Positions 15,706-23,843 of a stretch of 41,002 nucleotides of DNA are shown piece after piece. The notes beneath the pieces are model-generated. The model had not been told where the DNA came from. It did no database searches and worked only from the letters and a program-made list of their open reading frames with translations. The stretch's first letter is position 1. Every line of letters begins with the position of its first letter. Origin of the DNA: DAIDKA01 sp036498905 (GTDB taxonomy: Bacteria > Pseudomonadota > Gammaproteobacteria > Steroidobacterales > Steroidobacteraceae). A program made the translations under genes and the position numbers. The DNA is taken from the NCBI GenBank assembly GCA_036498905.1, contig DASYER010000012.1, forward strand, positions 1 through 41,002, in the 5' to 3' direction.

Positions 15706-16221
15706 GTGATCCGCGCCATTGTCGTCATGGGGGTCACCGCCAGCGGCAAGTCGACGCTGGGCAAGGCCCTGGCTCAGGCGCTCGGCTGGCAGTTTCAGGA
15801 GGGCGACACGCTGCATCCGGCGGCGAACATCAGGAAGATGGCGGCGGGCATTGCACTGAATGATGAGGATCGGCGTCCTTTTCTCGACGGCATTGCCCAG
15901 GTGCTCACCGAAGCACGATCCCCTGGCATTGTGGTGTCCTGCTCAGCCCTCAAGCGCAGCTACCGCGACCGGATCCGCGCGGCAGATCCCGACGCACTTT
16001 TCGTGCTCCCCGTTGTGAGTCGCGATCAACTTCAAAAGCGACTGCAAGGGCGTGCCCAGCATTTCATGCCGGCCTCACTGTTGGACAGTCAACTGGCGAC
16101 ACTCGAACCTCCGGGTGCCGATGAATGCGTGCTGCAGATACCCGGTGATGAAACGCTGGATGCCCAAGTGCAACGCACTCTCACCGCAGTGAAGCTGATT
16201 GCGACCGACGCTTTCAAATAG
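15706..16221 (+). CDS. idnK: Gluconokinase (GntK/IdnK family)
   Basis: A 171-residue P-loop kinase: GVTASGKST (9-17), QEGDTLHPAANIRKMAAGIALNDEDRRPFLD (gluconate-binding block), VSCSALKRSYRDRIR, and a C-terminal GRAQHFMPASLLDSQLATLEPP. Both ends and the length are typical of gluconokinase, which phosphorylates D-gluconate to 6-phosphogluconate for the Entner-Doudoroff or pentose phosphate path. It starts with GTG, 1 bp after the idnD-like stop, so the two are co-transcribed. With the idnO-like SDR it would complete an L-idonate to 6-phosphogluconate route. Whether it should be named gntK or idnK cannot be told from sequence. Confidence 0.93.
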   Translation: MIRAIVVMGVTASGKSTLGKALAQALGWQFQEGDTLHPAANIRKMAAGIALNDEDRRPFLDGIAQVLTEARSPGIVVSCSALKRSYRDRIRAADPDALFVLPVVSRDQLQKRLQGRAQHFMPASLLDSQLATLEPPGADECVLQIPGDETLDAQVQRTLTAVKLIATDAFK

Positions 16222-16316
16222 CAAAGGTTCGCGGCATTAAGGCCGAGAGGGTCAACCTCGATAAGGCTGTCGCGTTGCCGTTTTAGGGATATCGTGCGCA
16301 GACGAGGACTTCGACC

Positions 16317-16706
16317 ATGAAGCGCTATTCGCTGCTCTGCTGCCTGACCTCAGCCCTGCTGTGCGCTGCAACAACGGCGGGCGCCCATCACTCCTTTGCC
16401 ATGTTTGATCGGAGCCGCACGGAAACGGTTGCCGGGACCGTCAAGCAGTTCGAACTCATCAATCCGCACGGATGGCTGCGCATCATGGTTTCAGACGCCA
16501 AGGGGGTACAGAGCGAATGGCCACTGGAACTGGGGGGTGCCGGCCAGCTGGAGCGATTCGGGTGGACTTCGGATGCCGTTCATCCCGGCGACAAAGTCAT
16601 GGTCCGACTGCACCCGCTGCGTGACGGCTCATATGGCGGTCAGCTTGTCGCCGTAACCTTGCCGAACGGCAAGGTGCTCGGGCAGCGACCGGTTGCCGCT
16701 CCGTAG
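16317..16706 (+). CDS. DUF6152-type exported protein
   Basis: A 129-residue protein with a signal peptide (residues 1-23, ending TTAGA before HHSFAMFD). The mature start AHHSFAMFD, the VAGTVKQFELINPHGWLRIMV block and the later DKVMVRLHPLRDGSYGGQLVAVTLPNGKVL strands match the DUF6152 family of small beta-rich periplasmic proteins with unknown function. GAGG lies about 10 nt before the ATG. The 95 bp upstream, after gluconokinase, show no convincing terminator. It is followed after 14 bp by another exported protein, so the two may be co-transcribed. Confidence 0.82.
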   Translation: MKRYSLLCCLTSALLCAATTAGAHHSFAMFDRSRTETVAGTVKQFELINPHGWLRIMVSDAKGVQSEWPLELGGAGQLERFGWTSDAVHPGDKVMVRLHPLRDGSYGGQLVAVTLPNGKVLGQRPVAAP

Positions 16707-16720
16707 CGGGCGGTCTCGAT

Positions 16721-17437
16721 ATGCCGAAATCATCGATGCAGGCAGTCGCCGCGGTGGTGCTGGCCGTATGGCTGACGCCGCTGCTTGCGGCCGACGCTCA
16801 GGATTGGAAGGCGTACTCCTATCCCGAGGCCGGGTTTGCCATTCAGTTTCCCGCACCCCCCACCATCGAAAAGACCACCATCAGGACTTCCGCCGGCGTG
16901 TCCCTGCCAATGGTGCGCTACGCGGTGCGACAGGACCGCAGCCTCTACACGCTGAGCATCGTGGACTATTCGAGCACGAACGCGGACGGGGTCAGCACGA
17001 TCGCCGCAGCGGAGAAGTCATTTGGCGCTTCCGGTAAGGTAACGGTGGCGATCGATGCGCGGGTCAACCGCTCCTACGGACGCGAGTTGAGCATAAGCGG
17101 CACGGACGCAAGCCGCTCGGCCGTCGCCATATTCTTCGTCAACAAGCATCTCTACACACTGGTCGGTCAGTCACTGCCGCCCAATGCCATCGAAAGGTCC
17201 GGTGATGCCATCCGCTTCGAGGAATCGCTGCAGCTCATCGGCGACAACGGCGGCGCCGGAGGGTTCGGTCGCTTCGGAGGAGCCGGGGGCGGCCGCTTCA
17301 GGGGCGGCCCGAATCCGCAGGCCCTGAGCGCCTGCGCGGGCAAATCAGTGGGCGAAAGCGTCCAACTGGATACCCCCGGCGGGGCGGTACCTGCGACCTG
17401 CACCCTGGTCGCCCGACCGAGCGGACCTGCGCCTTAG
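16721..17437 (+). CDS. Exported protein with Gly/Arg-rich linker, function unknown
   Basis: A 238-residue protein with an N-terminal signal peptide (to about residue 27, ...LLAADAQ). A globular region follows with WKAYSYPEAGFAIQFPAPPTIEKTTI and GRELSISGTDASRSAVAIFFVNKHLYTLVGQS, the sort of segment seen in small periplasmic proteins that start with 'F.I.FP..P'. It then has a Gly-rich stretch with Phe/Arg (residues about 176-194) and a C-terminal domain ACAGKSVGESVQLDTPGGAVPATCTLV with two cysteines that could form a disulfide. I do not recognise a characterised family. It lies 14 bp after the DUF6152 gene. The start at ATG 16721 is the simplest; an ATG at 16736 is also possible. Confidence 0.7.
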   Translation: MPKSSMQAVAAVVLAVWLTPLLAADAQDWKAYSYPEAGFAIQFPAPPTIEKTTIRTSAGVSLPMVRYAVRQDRSLYTLSIVDYSSTNADGVSTIAAAEKSFGASGKVTVAIDARVNRSYGRELSISGTDASRSAVAIFFVNKHLYTLVGQSLPPNAIERSGDAIRFEESLQLIGDNGGAGGFGRFGGAGGGRFRGGPNPQALSACAGKSVGESVQLDTPGGAVPATCTLVARPSGPAP

Positions 17438-17541
17438 GGCTGAATTGCCCCCTTGTGACCGCCCTCACGGCTGGATCCCACTCCATCCAGTAACGTCCGA
17501 GCGGCATAGCCTCTTCCGACCGGCCCGATCCAGGCGCGCAA

Positions 17542-19134
17542 ATGGACTATTCACGTATCCGGAGTTTTGTCATTCGCCATCGAATCACGATCCGCGGCCT
17601 GTCGTTGATCATGGTGGCTGGACTGCTCGGACTCTACTTCGCCTACAAAGTCGACATCTTCCCGAACGAGGGCGGCGTCGCGGCTCACGAAAACGCGGTC
17701 GAAATCGACGAAATGCTCCTGCTGGGGGCCTTGGTCACCCTGGCGCTGCTTATGTTCGGCATTCAGCAGTATCTTGCGCAGAAGCGCGAGATGGCGAAGC
17801 GCATCGACGCCGAGCGTCGGGTGCGCGAATTGGCTTATGAGGACGGTCTTACCGGCCTACCCAACCGTCGCCAATTCGACGAAGCGCTCAAGGCCGCGCT
17901 CGCCGCGCCGCCGCGCGCTGACGCCGCGCACGGCATATTTCTGCTCGATCTCAATGGCTTCAAGAAGGTCAACGACGTTCATGGTCATGCGGTCGGTGAT
18001 GAAGTACTGATCATTGTCGGACAGCGCTTGCGAATGGCAATGCGCGAAGGAAGCATTGTGGCCCGCTTCGGCGGCGATGAGTTTGCCATCCTGGCTTCGC
18101 ATCTGGCGGGGCCGGAGGCCGCCACCAGTCTCGCGCTGCGGGTCATCGATGCGCTGGCGACGCCGGTCGCTGCAGGCGGGTCCGTCCACCACCTGGGGGT
18201 GGGCATCGGGATCGCGCTCGTACCCACTGACGCGGCCACGATTGACGAAGCACTGCGCAAGGCGGACATCGCCCTGTACCGCGCCAAGTCGGAGCGCCGC
18301 TCGGCCCTGCGCTTTTATGAATCCGCGATGGATGTTCGAGTCCAGGAGCGCGCCGCCATGGAACGTGCACTGCACGAGGCCATTGAAAAGGGGCGGATCG
18401 AGACGATGTATCAGCCGACCGTGGATCTGCGAACGCGCAAAATCATCGGATTTGAGGCAGTACCTTACTGGGTCGACCCGCAACAGGGTGCGGTTGCGCG
18501 CGAACGGTTCATCGAAATTGCCGAGGAGGCCGGATTGATCCACGGCCTGGCAGAAGGCGTGTTGCGCCAGGCCTGCGAGGCAGCACAGGCGTGGCCCGAC
18601 TACGTTCAGCTCTCGATCGACATTTATCCCACCCAGCTGAAGGATCGTTCCCTGCCGCAGCGCATTCTGCAGATTCTGGAGCAAACCGGGCTGCCCCCGG
18701 CCCGGCTGGAAATGGAAATCACCGAAAGTGCGCTGGTTGCCGACATGGAGAACGCGCAGCAGGTGTTGGGTGCGCTGCGCACGGCAGGTGTCCGGATTGC
18801 ACTCGATAATTTCGGAACCGGCTATTCAAGCCTCTATCACCTGCGCAATTTCAAACTCGACAAGATCAAGATCGACCGCAGCTTCATTCAAGCCATGGGC
18901 TCCGAGCGTGCGAGCGCGGGCATCGTCAACGCGCTGGTCGGACTCGGACATGGATTGGAACTTACCATCGCGGCCGATGGCGTGGAAGGTGCCGATCAGG
19001 AGGCTTCCCTGGTGCGCAGCGGCTGCGAGCAGGGACAGGGACAATTCTTCAGTGCCCCGATCCGCGCGACCGAAATTGCGGGGTTGTTCGGCAGTGAGGC
19101 TACCGCCTCACTGCGCCTGCTGGCCCGTATATGA
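17542..19134 (+). CDS. Membrane GGDEF-EAL protein: intact cyclase motif, degenerate EAL domain
   Basis: A 530-residue protein: TM1 about 15-37, a short periplasmic loop, TM2 about 58-77, then a GGDEF domain (about 95-260) and an EAL domain (about 270-520). The GGDEF motif RFGGDEF (177-181) and the DLNGFKKVNDVHGHAVGD block are intact, so diguanylate cyclase activity is expected. The RxxD inhibitory site is absent (Arg168...Ser171). The EAL half is altered: EAL is EAV (305-307), the NLS Asn is Asp360, DDFGTGYSS is DNFGTGYSS (Asn423), and AEGVE is ADGVE (Asp479). Phosphodiesterase activity is therefore doubtful. It may sense or bind c-di-GMP instead. The 3' end overlaps the convergent desaturase gene by 27 bp. 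Confidence 0.92.
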   Translation: MDYSRIRSFVIRHRITIRGLSLIMVAGLLGLYFAYKVDIFPNEGGVAAHENAVEIDEMLLLGALVTLALLMFGIQQYLAQKREMAKRIDAERRVRELAYEDGLTGLPNRRQFDEALKAALAAPPRADAAHGIFLLDLNGFKKVNDVHGHAVGDEVLIIVGQRLRMAMREGSIVARFGGDEFAILASHLAGPEAATSLALRVIDALATPVAAGGSVHHLGVGIGIALVPTDAATIDEALRKADIALYRAKSERRSALRFYESAMDVRVQERAAMERALHEAIEKGRIETMYQPTVDLRTRKIIGFEAVPYWVDPQQGAVARERFIEIAEEAGLIHGLAEGVLRQACEAAQAWPDYVQLSIDIYPTQLKDRSLPQRILQILEQTGLPPARLEMEITESALVADMENAQQVLGALRTAGVRIALDNFGTGYSSLYHLRNFKLDKIKIDRSFIQAMGSERASAGIVNALVGLGHGLELTIAADGVEGADQEASLVRSGCEQGQGQFFSAPIRATEIAGLFGSEATASLRLLARI

Positions 19135-20199
19135 GTCGATCGCAAGTGCCGCGTTCGACTTCCTGCGCCGCAGGGTGCGCAGGGCGGCAACAAAGGGGCC
19201 GACGAGGAAGCCGTTGAGGGTACGGTGCGGGTTGTTCTCACCCAACTCCTCAAGCGATGCGCCCCAGACAATGTTTTCGCCCGGTTTCGGCCAATAAAGT
19301 GTGCCGAACAGGTAGTCCCACAGCGTCAGGCCACCGGTGATCCCAAGATTCACATTCATGTGCTGCGGCAGGGCACCGTGGTGAAAGTGATGCATGTACG
19401 GAGCGTAGAAGATCCGATTGATGCGCTTGCCAAATGAGACGCGCACATGGGTGTGCTCGAAGATCTCCAGTATCGTGAAGATCGCCAGACACACAGTGAC
19501 CGAGTAGATCGAAGCGGCGCTATAGGTCATGCCGAGCGTGTAAATCAGCCCTCCGGCAATGAGTCCGCTGCCGACACCGGTATAGGTGTTGCGGATGAAC
19601 ATATCCACCGGATGGGTACGCACGCCGAAGGGATGCAGCACCTCGGCCGAGTGATGGCCCTTATGGAACTCCCAGAAGAACGGCACCACATGTCCCTGGT
19701 AGTGCCACATGAAGCGGCCGAAATCGCGCGCCAGCAAAACCAGGAGAACCTGCAAGGCGATCGTGAAGCCATTTTCGGGCAGCTGCACCGGGGAGTGTCC
19801 GAAGCGGTTCAGCAGCCAGGACTGCACCAGCGCCGGCCCCAGGGTCACGCCCAACAGGCCGAAAAAATTCATCACGATTGAGAATGGCAGCCACAACATG
19901 TCGAAGCGGAACGATGCGTGCCGATAGAACGAACCGGGCAGCAGGTAGCGCAATGCGCCTTTGAGCGAGAATTTGCTGCCCGGCTCATCGATCGGTTGCG
20001 CATACGAGAACCGCTGCACGCCGGCTCGATCGCGCCGGTTGAGCGACAGGCAATAGATGAGCAGCCCGACCAGCAAAAACCAGACGAGCGAATGGGCGAT
20101 GTTCTGCAGGCTGCCGAGCGCGAACTGCACGAGCGAGGATTTCTGCGCGTGCTCAAGCGGCAGCAGAAAGGCGTAGATCGACTGGGGCAGATGCTGCAT
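19108..20199 (-). CDS. Sterol desaturase / fatty acid hydroxylase family protein
   Basis: A 363-residue integral membrane protein with five to six hydrophobic segments and the histidine clusters of the fatty-acid-hydroxylase superfamily: MWHYQGHVVPFFW (HxxxH), HKGHHSAE (HxxHH) and MHHFHHG (HxxHH). A C-terminal LTLWDYLFGTLYWPK block is typical. These His residues should hold a non-heme di-iron centre for hydroxylation or desaturation of a lipid or sterol-like substrate. Its C-terminus overlaps the GGDEF-EAL gene convergently by 27 bp; no terminator is evident between them. The upstream 58 bp separate it from the tRNA cluster in the same direction. Substrate unknown. Confidence 0.9.
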   Translation of the reverse strand: MQHLPQSIYAFLLPLEHAQKSSLVQFALGSLQNIAHSLVWFLLVGLLIYCLSLNRRDRAGVQRFSYAQPIDEPGSKFSLKGALRYLLPGSFYRHASFRFDMLWLPFSIVMNFFGLLGVTLGPALVQSWLLNRFGHSPVQLPENGFTIALQVLLVLLARDFGRFMWHYQGHVVPFFWEFHKGHHSAEVLHPFGVRTHPVDMFIRNTYTGVGSGLIAGGLIYTLGMTYSAASIYSVTVCLAIFTILEIFEHTHVRVSFGKRINRIFYAPYMHHFHHGALPQHMNVNLGITGGLTLWDYLFGTLYWPKPGENIVWGASLEELGENNPHRTLNGFLVGPFVAALRTLRRRKSNAALAIDSYTGQQAQ

Positions 20200-20257
20200 G
20201 CCCGCTGAATCTTACCCGCTTCAGCGGCATTCGAACATTAACGTCGGGTGGCGTAAT

Positions 20258-20333
<76 letters not shown>

Positions 20334-20401
20334 TGATTGTCCTGCAGTCATCTGCGGGCGGCGATTCTATCCGAACTGGCCCGCTGCCGTGCAAGCCAAA
20401 T

Positions 20402-20478
20402 TGGGGTGGACGATGGGACTCGAACCCACGACGGCCGGGATCACAACCCGGGGCTCTACCAACTGAGCTACGTCCACC
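20402..20478 (-). tRNA. tRNA-His(GTG)
   Basis: Cloverleaf with encoded CCA (20402-20404), the anticodon GTG at 20442-20444 in loop TTGTGAT, and T-loop GGTTCGAGTCC. The extra 5' G (position -1, base 20478) opposite discriminator C73 (base 20405) is the tRNA-His identity pair. Confidence 0.97.
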
Positions 20479-20512
20479 ATCGAAACTCGTGTCTGCGCAT
20501 GCCCGCGCCTGG

Positions 20513-20588
20513 TGGCGCGCCCGGCAGGACTCGAACCTGCGACCCTCGGCTTAGAAGGCCGATGCTCTATCCACTGAGCTACGGGCGC
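20513..20588 (-). tRNA. tRNA-Arg(TCT)
   Basis: A 76-nt cloverleaf with acceptor GCGCCCG/CGGGCGC, encoded CCA (20513-20515), D-stem AGCTCAGTGGATAGAGC and anticodon TCT at 20553-20555 in loop CTTCTAA. Confidence 0.97.
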
Positions 20589-20643
20589 ACAGCAAAATCT
20601 GCGACTTCGCCGCAAGTCCGCGCCGGATCCTGACGTTCGTTAC

Positions 20644-20720
20644 TGGTCGGGGCAGCAGGATTTGAACCTGCGACCCTCTGCTCCCAAAGCAGATGCGCTA
20701 CCAGACTGCGCCATGCCCCG
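20644..20720 (-). tRNA. tRNA-Pro(TGG)
   Basis: A 77-nt cloverleaf with acceptor CGGGGCA/TGCCCCG, encoded CCA (20644-20646), and T-loop GGTTCAAATCC. The anticodon TGG is at 20684-20686 in loop TTTGGGA. It is the first of the four tRNAs, 115 bp after the cysS stop. Confidence 0.97.
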
Positions 20721-20747
20721 CCCCACCGCGACCGCGGATCCTGACGG

Positions 20748-20753
20748 ACTATA
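20748..20753 (-). promoter_or_regulatory. Candidate -10 box for the tRNA cluster
   Basis: TATAGT (5 of 6 matches to TATAAT), read leftward, lies 27 bp before tRNA-Pro and downstream of the cysS hairpin. No good -35 is visible at 16-18 bp, so the call is weak. It would give the tRNAs a promoter separate from gltX-cysS. Confidence 0.3.
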
Positions 20754-20770
20754 CCTTCAGACCCAAGCCA

Positions 20771-20801
20771 GCGGGGGCCGGCATGATACGGAGGCCCCCG
20801 C
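20771..20801 (-). terminator. Perfect 9-bp GC hairpin between cysS and the tRNAs
   Basis: GCGGGGGCC (20771-20779) and GGCCCCCGC (20793-20801) are perfect inverted repeats around a 13-nt loop, 34 bp after the cysS stop. There is no T-run after the stem on either strand, so it is not a classical intrinsic terminator. It may mark an mRNA 3' end or a processing point between cysS mRNA and the tRNA transcript. Confidence 0.5.
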
Positions 20802-20835
20802 AAACCGTCAATTTGACCGCCGAGCAGTCGGCATT

Positions 20836-22281
20836 TCAGGCCCGCCGCCACTCGGTGCGGCCGTCCGGGCGGTCCTCGAGGATGACCCCCTGGGCTGCCA
20901 GCAGGTCGCGGATGCGGTCCGCTTCCGGGAAGTCTTTGTTCTTGCGCGCCGCAAGCCGCTTGGCGACCCAGTCGTCAATGGCTGCCACGTCCAGGCCGGA
21001 CGCGGCAGCCGTTGGCTCCGAGGCCGTCGTGGGGGTCAACGGGTCGCCTTCGACCGGCGGCGTACGCAGGCGCGCCCACTGCTCCGGTGCCAACTGGGCG
21101 ATTCCGAGCACCCCCGCCAGGACCCGCAGTTCCGCCGCGATCTGGCTGGACAGCCCCGCCTTGCCCTCCCGTTTGGCCACGTTCAGGTCGCGCGTCATGT
21201 TCTGCAGCACGGCCACCGCCTCGGGCGTGTTGAAGTCGTCATCCATCGCAGCGCGGAAGGCTGCGGTGTAGCGGCTCACCGGCGCCGGGGTCGCCGGTTC
21301 GACCTCACGCAGCGCGCTGTAGATGCGCTCCAGCGCGGCGGTCGCCTGCGTCAGCTGCTCGAAGCTGTAGTTGACCGGGCCGCGGTAATGACTGGAGACC
21401 ACGAAGTAGCGGATCACCTCCGCGTGCCGCACTCGCTTCAGTGCCGCGGCAATCGTCTCGAAATTTCCCAACGACTTCGACATCTTCGTATCGTCGCGGT
21501 TGAGAAAGCCGTTGTGCATCCACACCTGCGCAAAGGTGTCGCCGCTGGACGCACACGATTGGGCAATCTCATTCTCGTGGTGTGGAAACTTCAGATCCAT
21601 CCCGCCGCCATGAATATCGAAGCGGGTGCCCAGAATCGCCTCGGACATCACCGAGCATTCGATGTGCCAGCCCGGCCGCCCGGCGCCCCAGGGCGAGGGC
21701 CAGGCCGGCTCGCCGGGTTTGGCCATTTTCCACAGCACGAAATCCAGCGGATCACGCTTGTTGGCATCCACCGCCACCCGTTCCCCGGCACTCAGCTCGT
21801 CGAGCAGTTCGCCAGAGAGGGCGCCGTAGGGTGCGAACTTGCGCACCCCGAACATCACATCGCCGCTGCCGGAGACATAGGCATACCCTTTCTCGATCAG
21901 GCGCGAAGTCATCGCGATCATGCCCGCAACATGCGCCGTCGCCCGCGGCTCGTGATCCGGCGGCAGGATGCCCAGCGCATCGTAGTCGCGGTGCATGAAG
22001 CCGATATACCGCTCGGTAAATGTATCGATGCTCTCGCCGCGCTCGGCCGCCCGCTTGATGATCTTGTCATCGATATCGGTGATGTTGCGGACAAAGCTCA
22101 CGACAAAGCCACTGAACATCAGATAGCGGCGCACGACGTCGAATGCGATTTTGGAACGCGCATGGCCCACGTGGCACAGGTCATAGACCGTATCGCCGCA
22201 CAGATACATGCTGATCCGCCCCGGTTGCAGCGGCTGCAGGGGCTCCTTCGTCCGCGACAGCGAATTGAATATACGAATCAT
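20836..22281 (-). CDS. cysS: Cysteinyl-tRNA synthetase
   Basis: A 481-residue class I synthetase that charges tRNA-Cys. The Zn ligands are conserved at the same numbers as in E. coli CysRS: Cys28 (MYLCGDTVYDLCHVGHAR), Cys209 (WHIECS), His234 and Glu238 (FPHHENE). The HIGH motif appears as HVGH (37-40) and KMSKS at 268-272 (DDTKMSKSLGN). The C-terminus ends in the usual KNKDFPEADRIRDLLAAQGVILEDRPDGTEW-type anticodon domain tail. An approximately 35-residue Pro/Thr/Ala-rich linker (about 405-440) is longer than usual. The gene lies 9 bp after gltX and was probably co-transcribed with it; tRNA-Pro, -Arg, -His and -Lys follow. Confidence 0.97.
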   Translation of the reverse strand: MIRIFNSLSRTKEPLQPLQPGRISMYLCGDTVYDLCHVGHARSKIAFDVVRRYLMFSGFVVSFVRNITDIDDKIIKRAAERGESIDTFTERYIGFMHRDYDALGILPPDHEPRATAHVAGMIAMTSRLIEKGYAYVSGSGDVMFGVRKFAPYGALSGELLDELSAGERVAVDANKRDPLDFVLWKMAKPGEPAWPSPWGAGRPGWHIECSVMSEAILGTRFDIHGGGMDLKFPHHENEIAQSCASSGDTFAQVWMHNGFLNRDDTKMSKSLGNFETIAAALKRVRHAEVIRYFVVSSHYRGPVNYSFEQLTQATAALERIYSALREVEPATPAPVSRYTAAFRAAMDDDFNTPEAVAVLQNMTRDLNVAKREGKAGLSSQIAAELRVLAGVLGIAQLAPEQWARLRTPPVEGDPLTPTTASEPTAAASGLDVAAIDDWVAKRLAARKNKDFPEADRIRDLLAAQGVILEDRPDGRTEWRRA

Positions 22282-22290
22282 GCCGATAGG

Positions 22291-23733
22291 TTACGCGAAT
22301 CGCGCCAGTCGGGCCTGCGCTGCACCATCAGGCATCGCACGCAGCAATGGCGCCAGCTCCGGTCCGTGGGTCAGCCCGGTGAGGGCGACTCGCAGCGGCT
22401 GAAATAGCGCCTTGCCTTTGCGCCCGGTCGCACTCCCCGTGGCGGCTGCGATCGCCCGGAAGTCGCCCGGACCGGACCCGGCCGCATGCGCGGCGGCGGC
22501 AAAGAAATCCTGGCCTGCCTCATTGATCACGGCCTGCTCGGCCGCCCCCATCACGGGCAACTCGCCGAACACGATCTCGCGCCATTGCGTGACATCCTCG
22601 GGCAGCACGATATTGGGTCGTACGGCCTCAATGAAGGCCGTCCGCGTCATGCTCGACAGCCCGGGCGGCAGCTGCGGGTCCAGCCATGCATCGAGCTGCT
22701 CAGCGCTCATGTGTTTGACGGACTCCTTCTGCCAGGCCCGCAGCTGCGCGGCATCAAAGTGGGCCGGTGCCCGCCCCAGATGGGCGGGTTCGAAGGCGCG
22801 GGCCATCGCCGAAAGATCCAGCAATGCGTTGTCCGGGCTGGAGTGCCCCAGGCGGAACAGCAGATTGCACAGTGCGGTGGCGGTGAAGCCCTGCTCTCGA
22901 TACTCGCGCACCGTCGCGGCCCCATGACGCTTGGACAAAGGAGTGCCGTCGGCGCCGAACAGCAGCGCGACATGGCCGAACGCCGGCACCGGCAGCCGCA
23001 GCGCCTGCAGGATCAATATCTGTCGCGGCGAATTGGTGAGATGATCTTCACCGCGCAGCACGTGGGTCACGCCCATTGCCGCATCATCCACGGCATTGCT
23101 GAAGAAGAACGCAGCCGATCCGTCGGCACGCCGCACGATGAAATCACCGATGTCGTCGCTCAGGAAGCTCTGAGCTCCATGGACGAAATCGATGAACTCG
23201 ACCCGCTCACCCAGTGGCACACGGAAACGCAGCGTTGCGGGTAGGCCCGCGGCACGTTTGGCGGCCCGTTGCGTCGGGCTCAGGTGCCGGCAGGTACCGG
23301 CATAGCGCGGCGGCCTGCCGGCGGCGATCTGGGATTTGCGTGACACTTCCAGTTCGAGGGCGGTGCAGTAGCACTCGTAGACCCGCTCGGCGGCCTGCAG
23401 AGTGGCAAAGTGCCGGGCATAGCTCGCGACGCGCTGCGACTGGCGGTACGGCCCCCGGGCATCCTCGCGGCCGGGGCCCGCGTCCCAATTCAGACCCAGC
23501 CAGGTCAGGTCCTCCTGCTGATTGCGAACGAACTCCTCACTGCTGCGTGTGGCATCGGTGTCCTCGATGCGCAGGATGAAGCGACCCCCGACCCGCCGGG
23601 CGAGCAGGAAGCTGAACAGCGCCGTACGGGCGTTTCCGAGGTGCAGATTGCCGCTGGGGCTGGGCGCGAATCGCGTTACGGTGGCCGCCTGGGCCGCCAG
23701 GGCAATCGCCGCCCGTTCGGAAGTCTCAGTCAT
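22291..23733 (-). CDS. gltX: Glutamyl-tRNA synthetase
   Basis: A 480-residue class I GluRS. RFAPSPSGNLHLGNARTAL carries the HIGH equivalent HLGN (31-34), and LSKRHG (266-271) is the KMSKS equivalent. The zinc site of the acceptor-binding domain is intact: Cys121, Cys123, Cys148 and His150 (C-x-C-x24-C-x-H, as in E. coli). The middle GVTHVLRGEDHLTNSPRQ block is diagnostic. The protein is full length with both catalytic and anticodon-binding domains, so it is not a GluQ-type fragment. The ATG is at 23731-23733. Upstream, a long inverted repeat lies in the region shared with the divergent ppiA-like gene. Confidence 0.96.
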   Translation of the reverse strand: MTETSERAAIALAAQAATVTRFAPSPSGNLHLGNARTALFSFLLARRVGGRFILRIEDTDATRSSEEFVRNQQEDLTWLGLNWDAGPGREDARGPYRQSQRVASYARHFATLQAAERVYECYCTALELEVSRKSQIAAGRPPRYAGTCRHLSPTQRAAKRAAGLPATLRFRVPLGERVEFIDFVHGAQSFLSDDIGDFIVRRADGSAAFFFSNAVDDAAMGVTHVLRGEDHLTNSPRQILILQALRLPVPAFGHVALLFGADGTPLSKRHGAATVREYREQGFTATALCNLLFRLGHSSPDNALLDLSAMARAFEPAHLGRAPAHFDAAQLRAWQKESVKHMSAEQLDAWLDPQLPPGLSSMTRTAFIEAVRPNIVLPEDVTQWREIVFGELPVMGAAEQAVINEAGQDFFAAAAHAAGSGPGDFRAIAAATGSATGRKGKALFQPLRVALTGLTHGPELAPLLRAMPDGAAQARLARFA

Positions 23734-23760
23734 AGGGCAGATTTTACGATGAATTCGAGG

Positions 23761-23790
23761 CCGCCTTGAAACACCATCGGGTCAAGGCGG
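23761..23790. repeat. Perfect 9-bp inverted repeat in the gltX/ppiA divergent promoter region
   Basis: CCGCCTTGA (23761-23769) and TCAAGGCGG (23782-23790) flank a 12-bp spacer. Allowing one G-T pair, the arms extend to 11 bp. Both flanking genes are transcribed away from it, so a terminator role is unlikely and an operator is the simpler reading. Confidence 0.7.
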
Positions 23791-23800
23791 TCCAAGTTGC

Positions 23801-23806
23801 TAGAAT
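23801..23806 (+). promoter_or_regulatory. Candidate -10 box for the cyclophilin-lpxH operon
   Basis: TAGAAT matches TATAAT at five of six positions and lies 38 bp before the ATG of the cyclophilin gene. No convincing -35 is seen; the upstream 17-bp position falls inside the inverted repeat at 23761-23790. Confidence 0.35.
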
Positions 23807-23843
23807 CGACCCTCCAAGCACCCGCCAGACGAAGTAAAGATAC

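Noticed and set aside
17471..17490. CTGGAT-N8-ATCCAG stem before the GGDEF-EAL gene
   Set aside because: No T-run follows and the arms are short; it cannot be called a terminator or an operator from this alone.
20662..22407. A 581-codon rightward open frame antisense to cysS and tRNA-Pro
   Set aside because: It overlaps a complete CysRS with all Zn and KMSKS residues, and crosses a tRNA gene; it is a codon-bias shadow.
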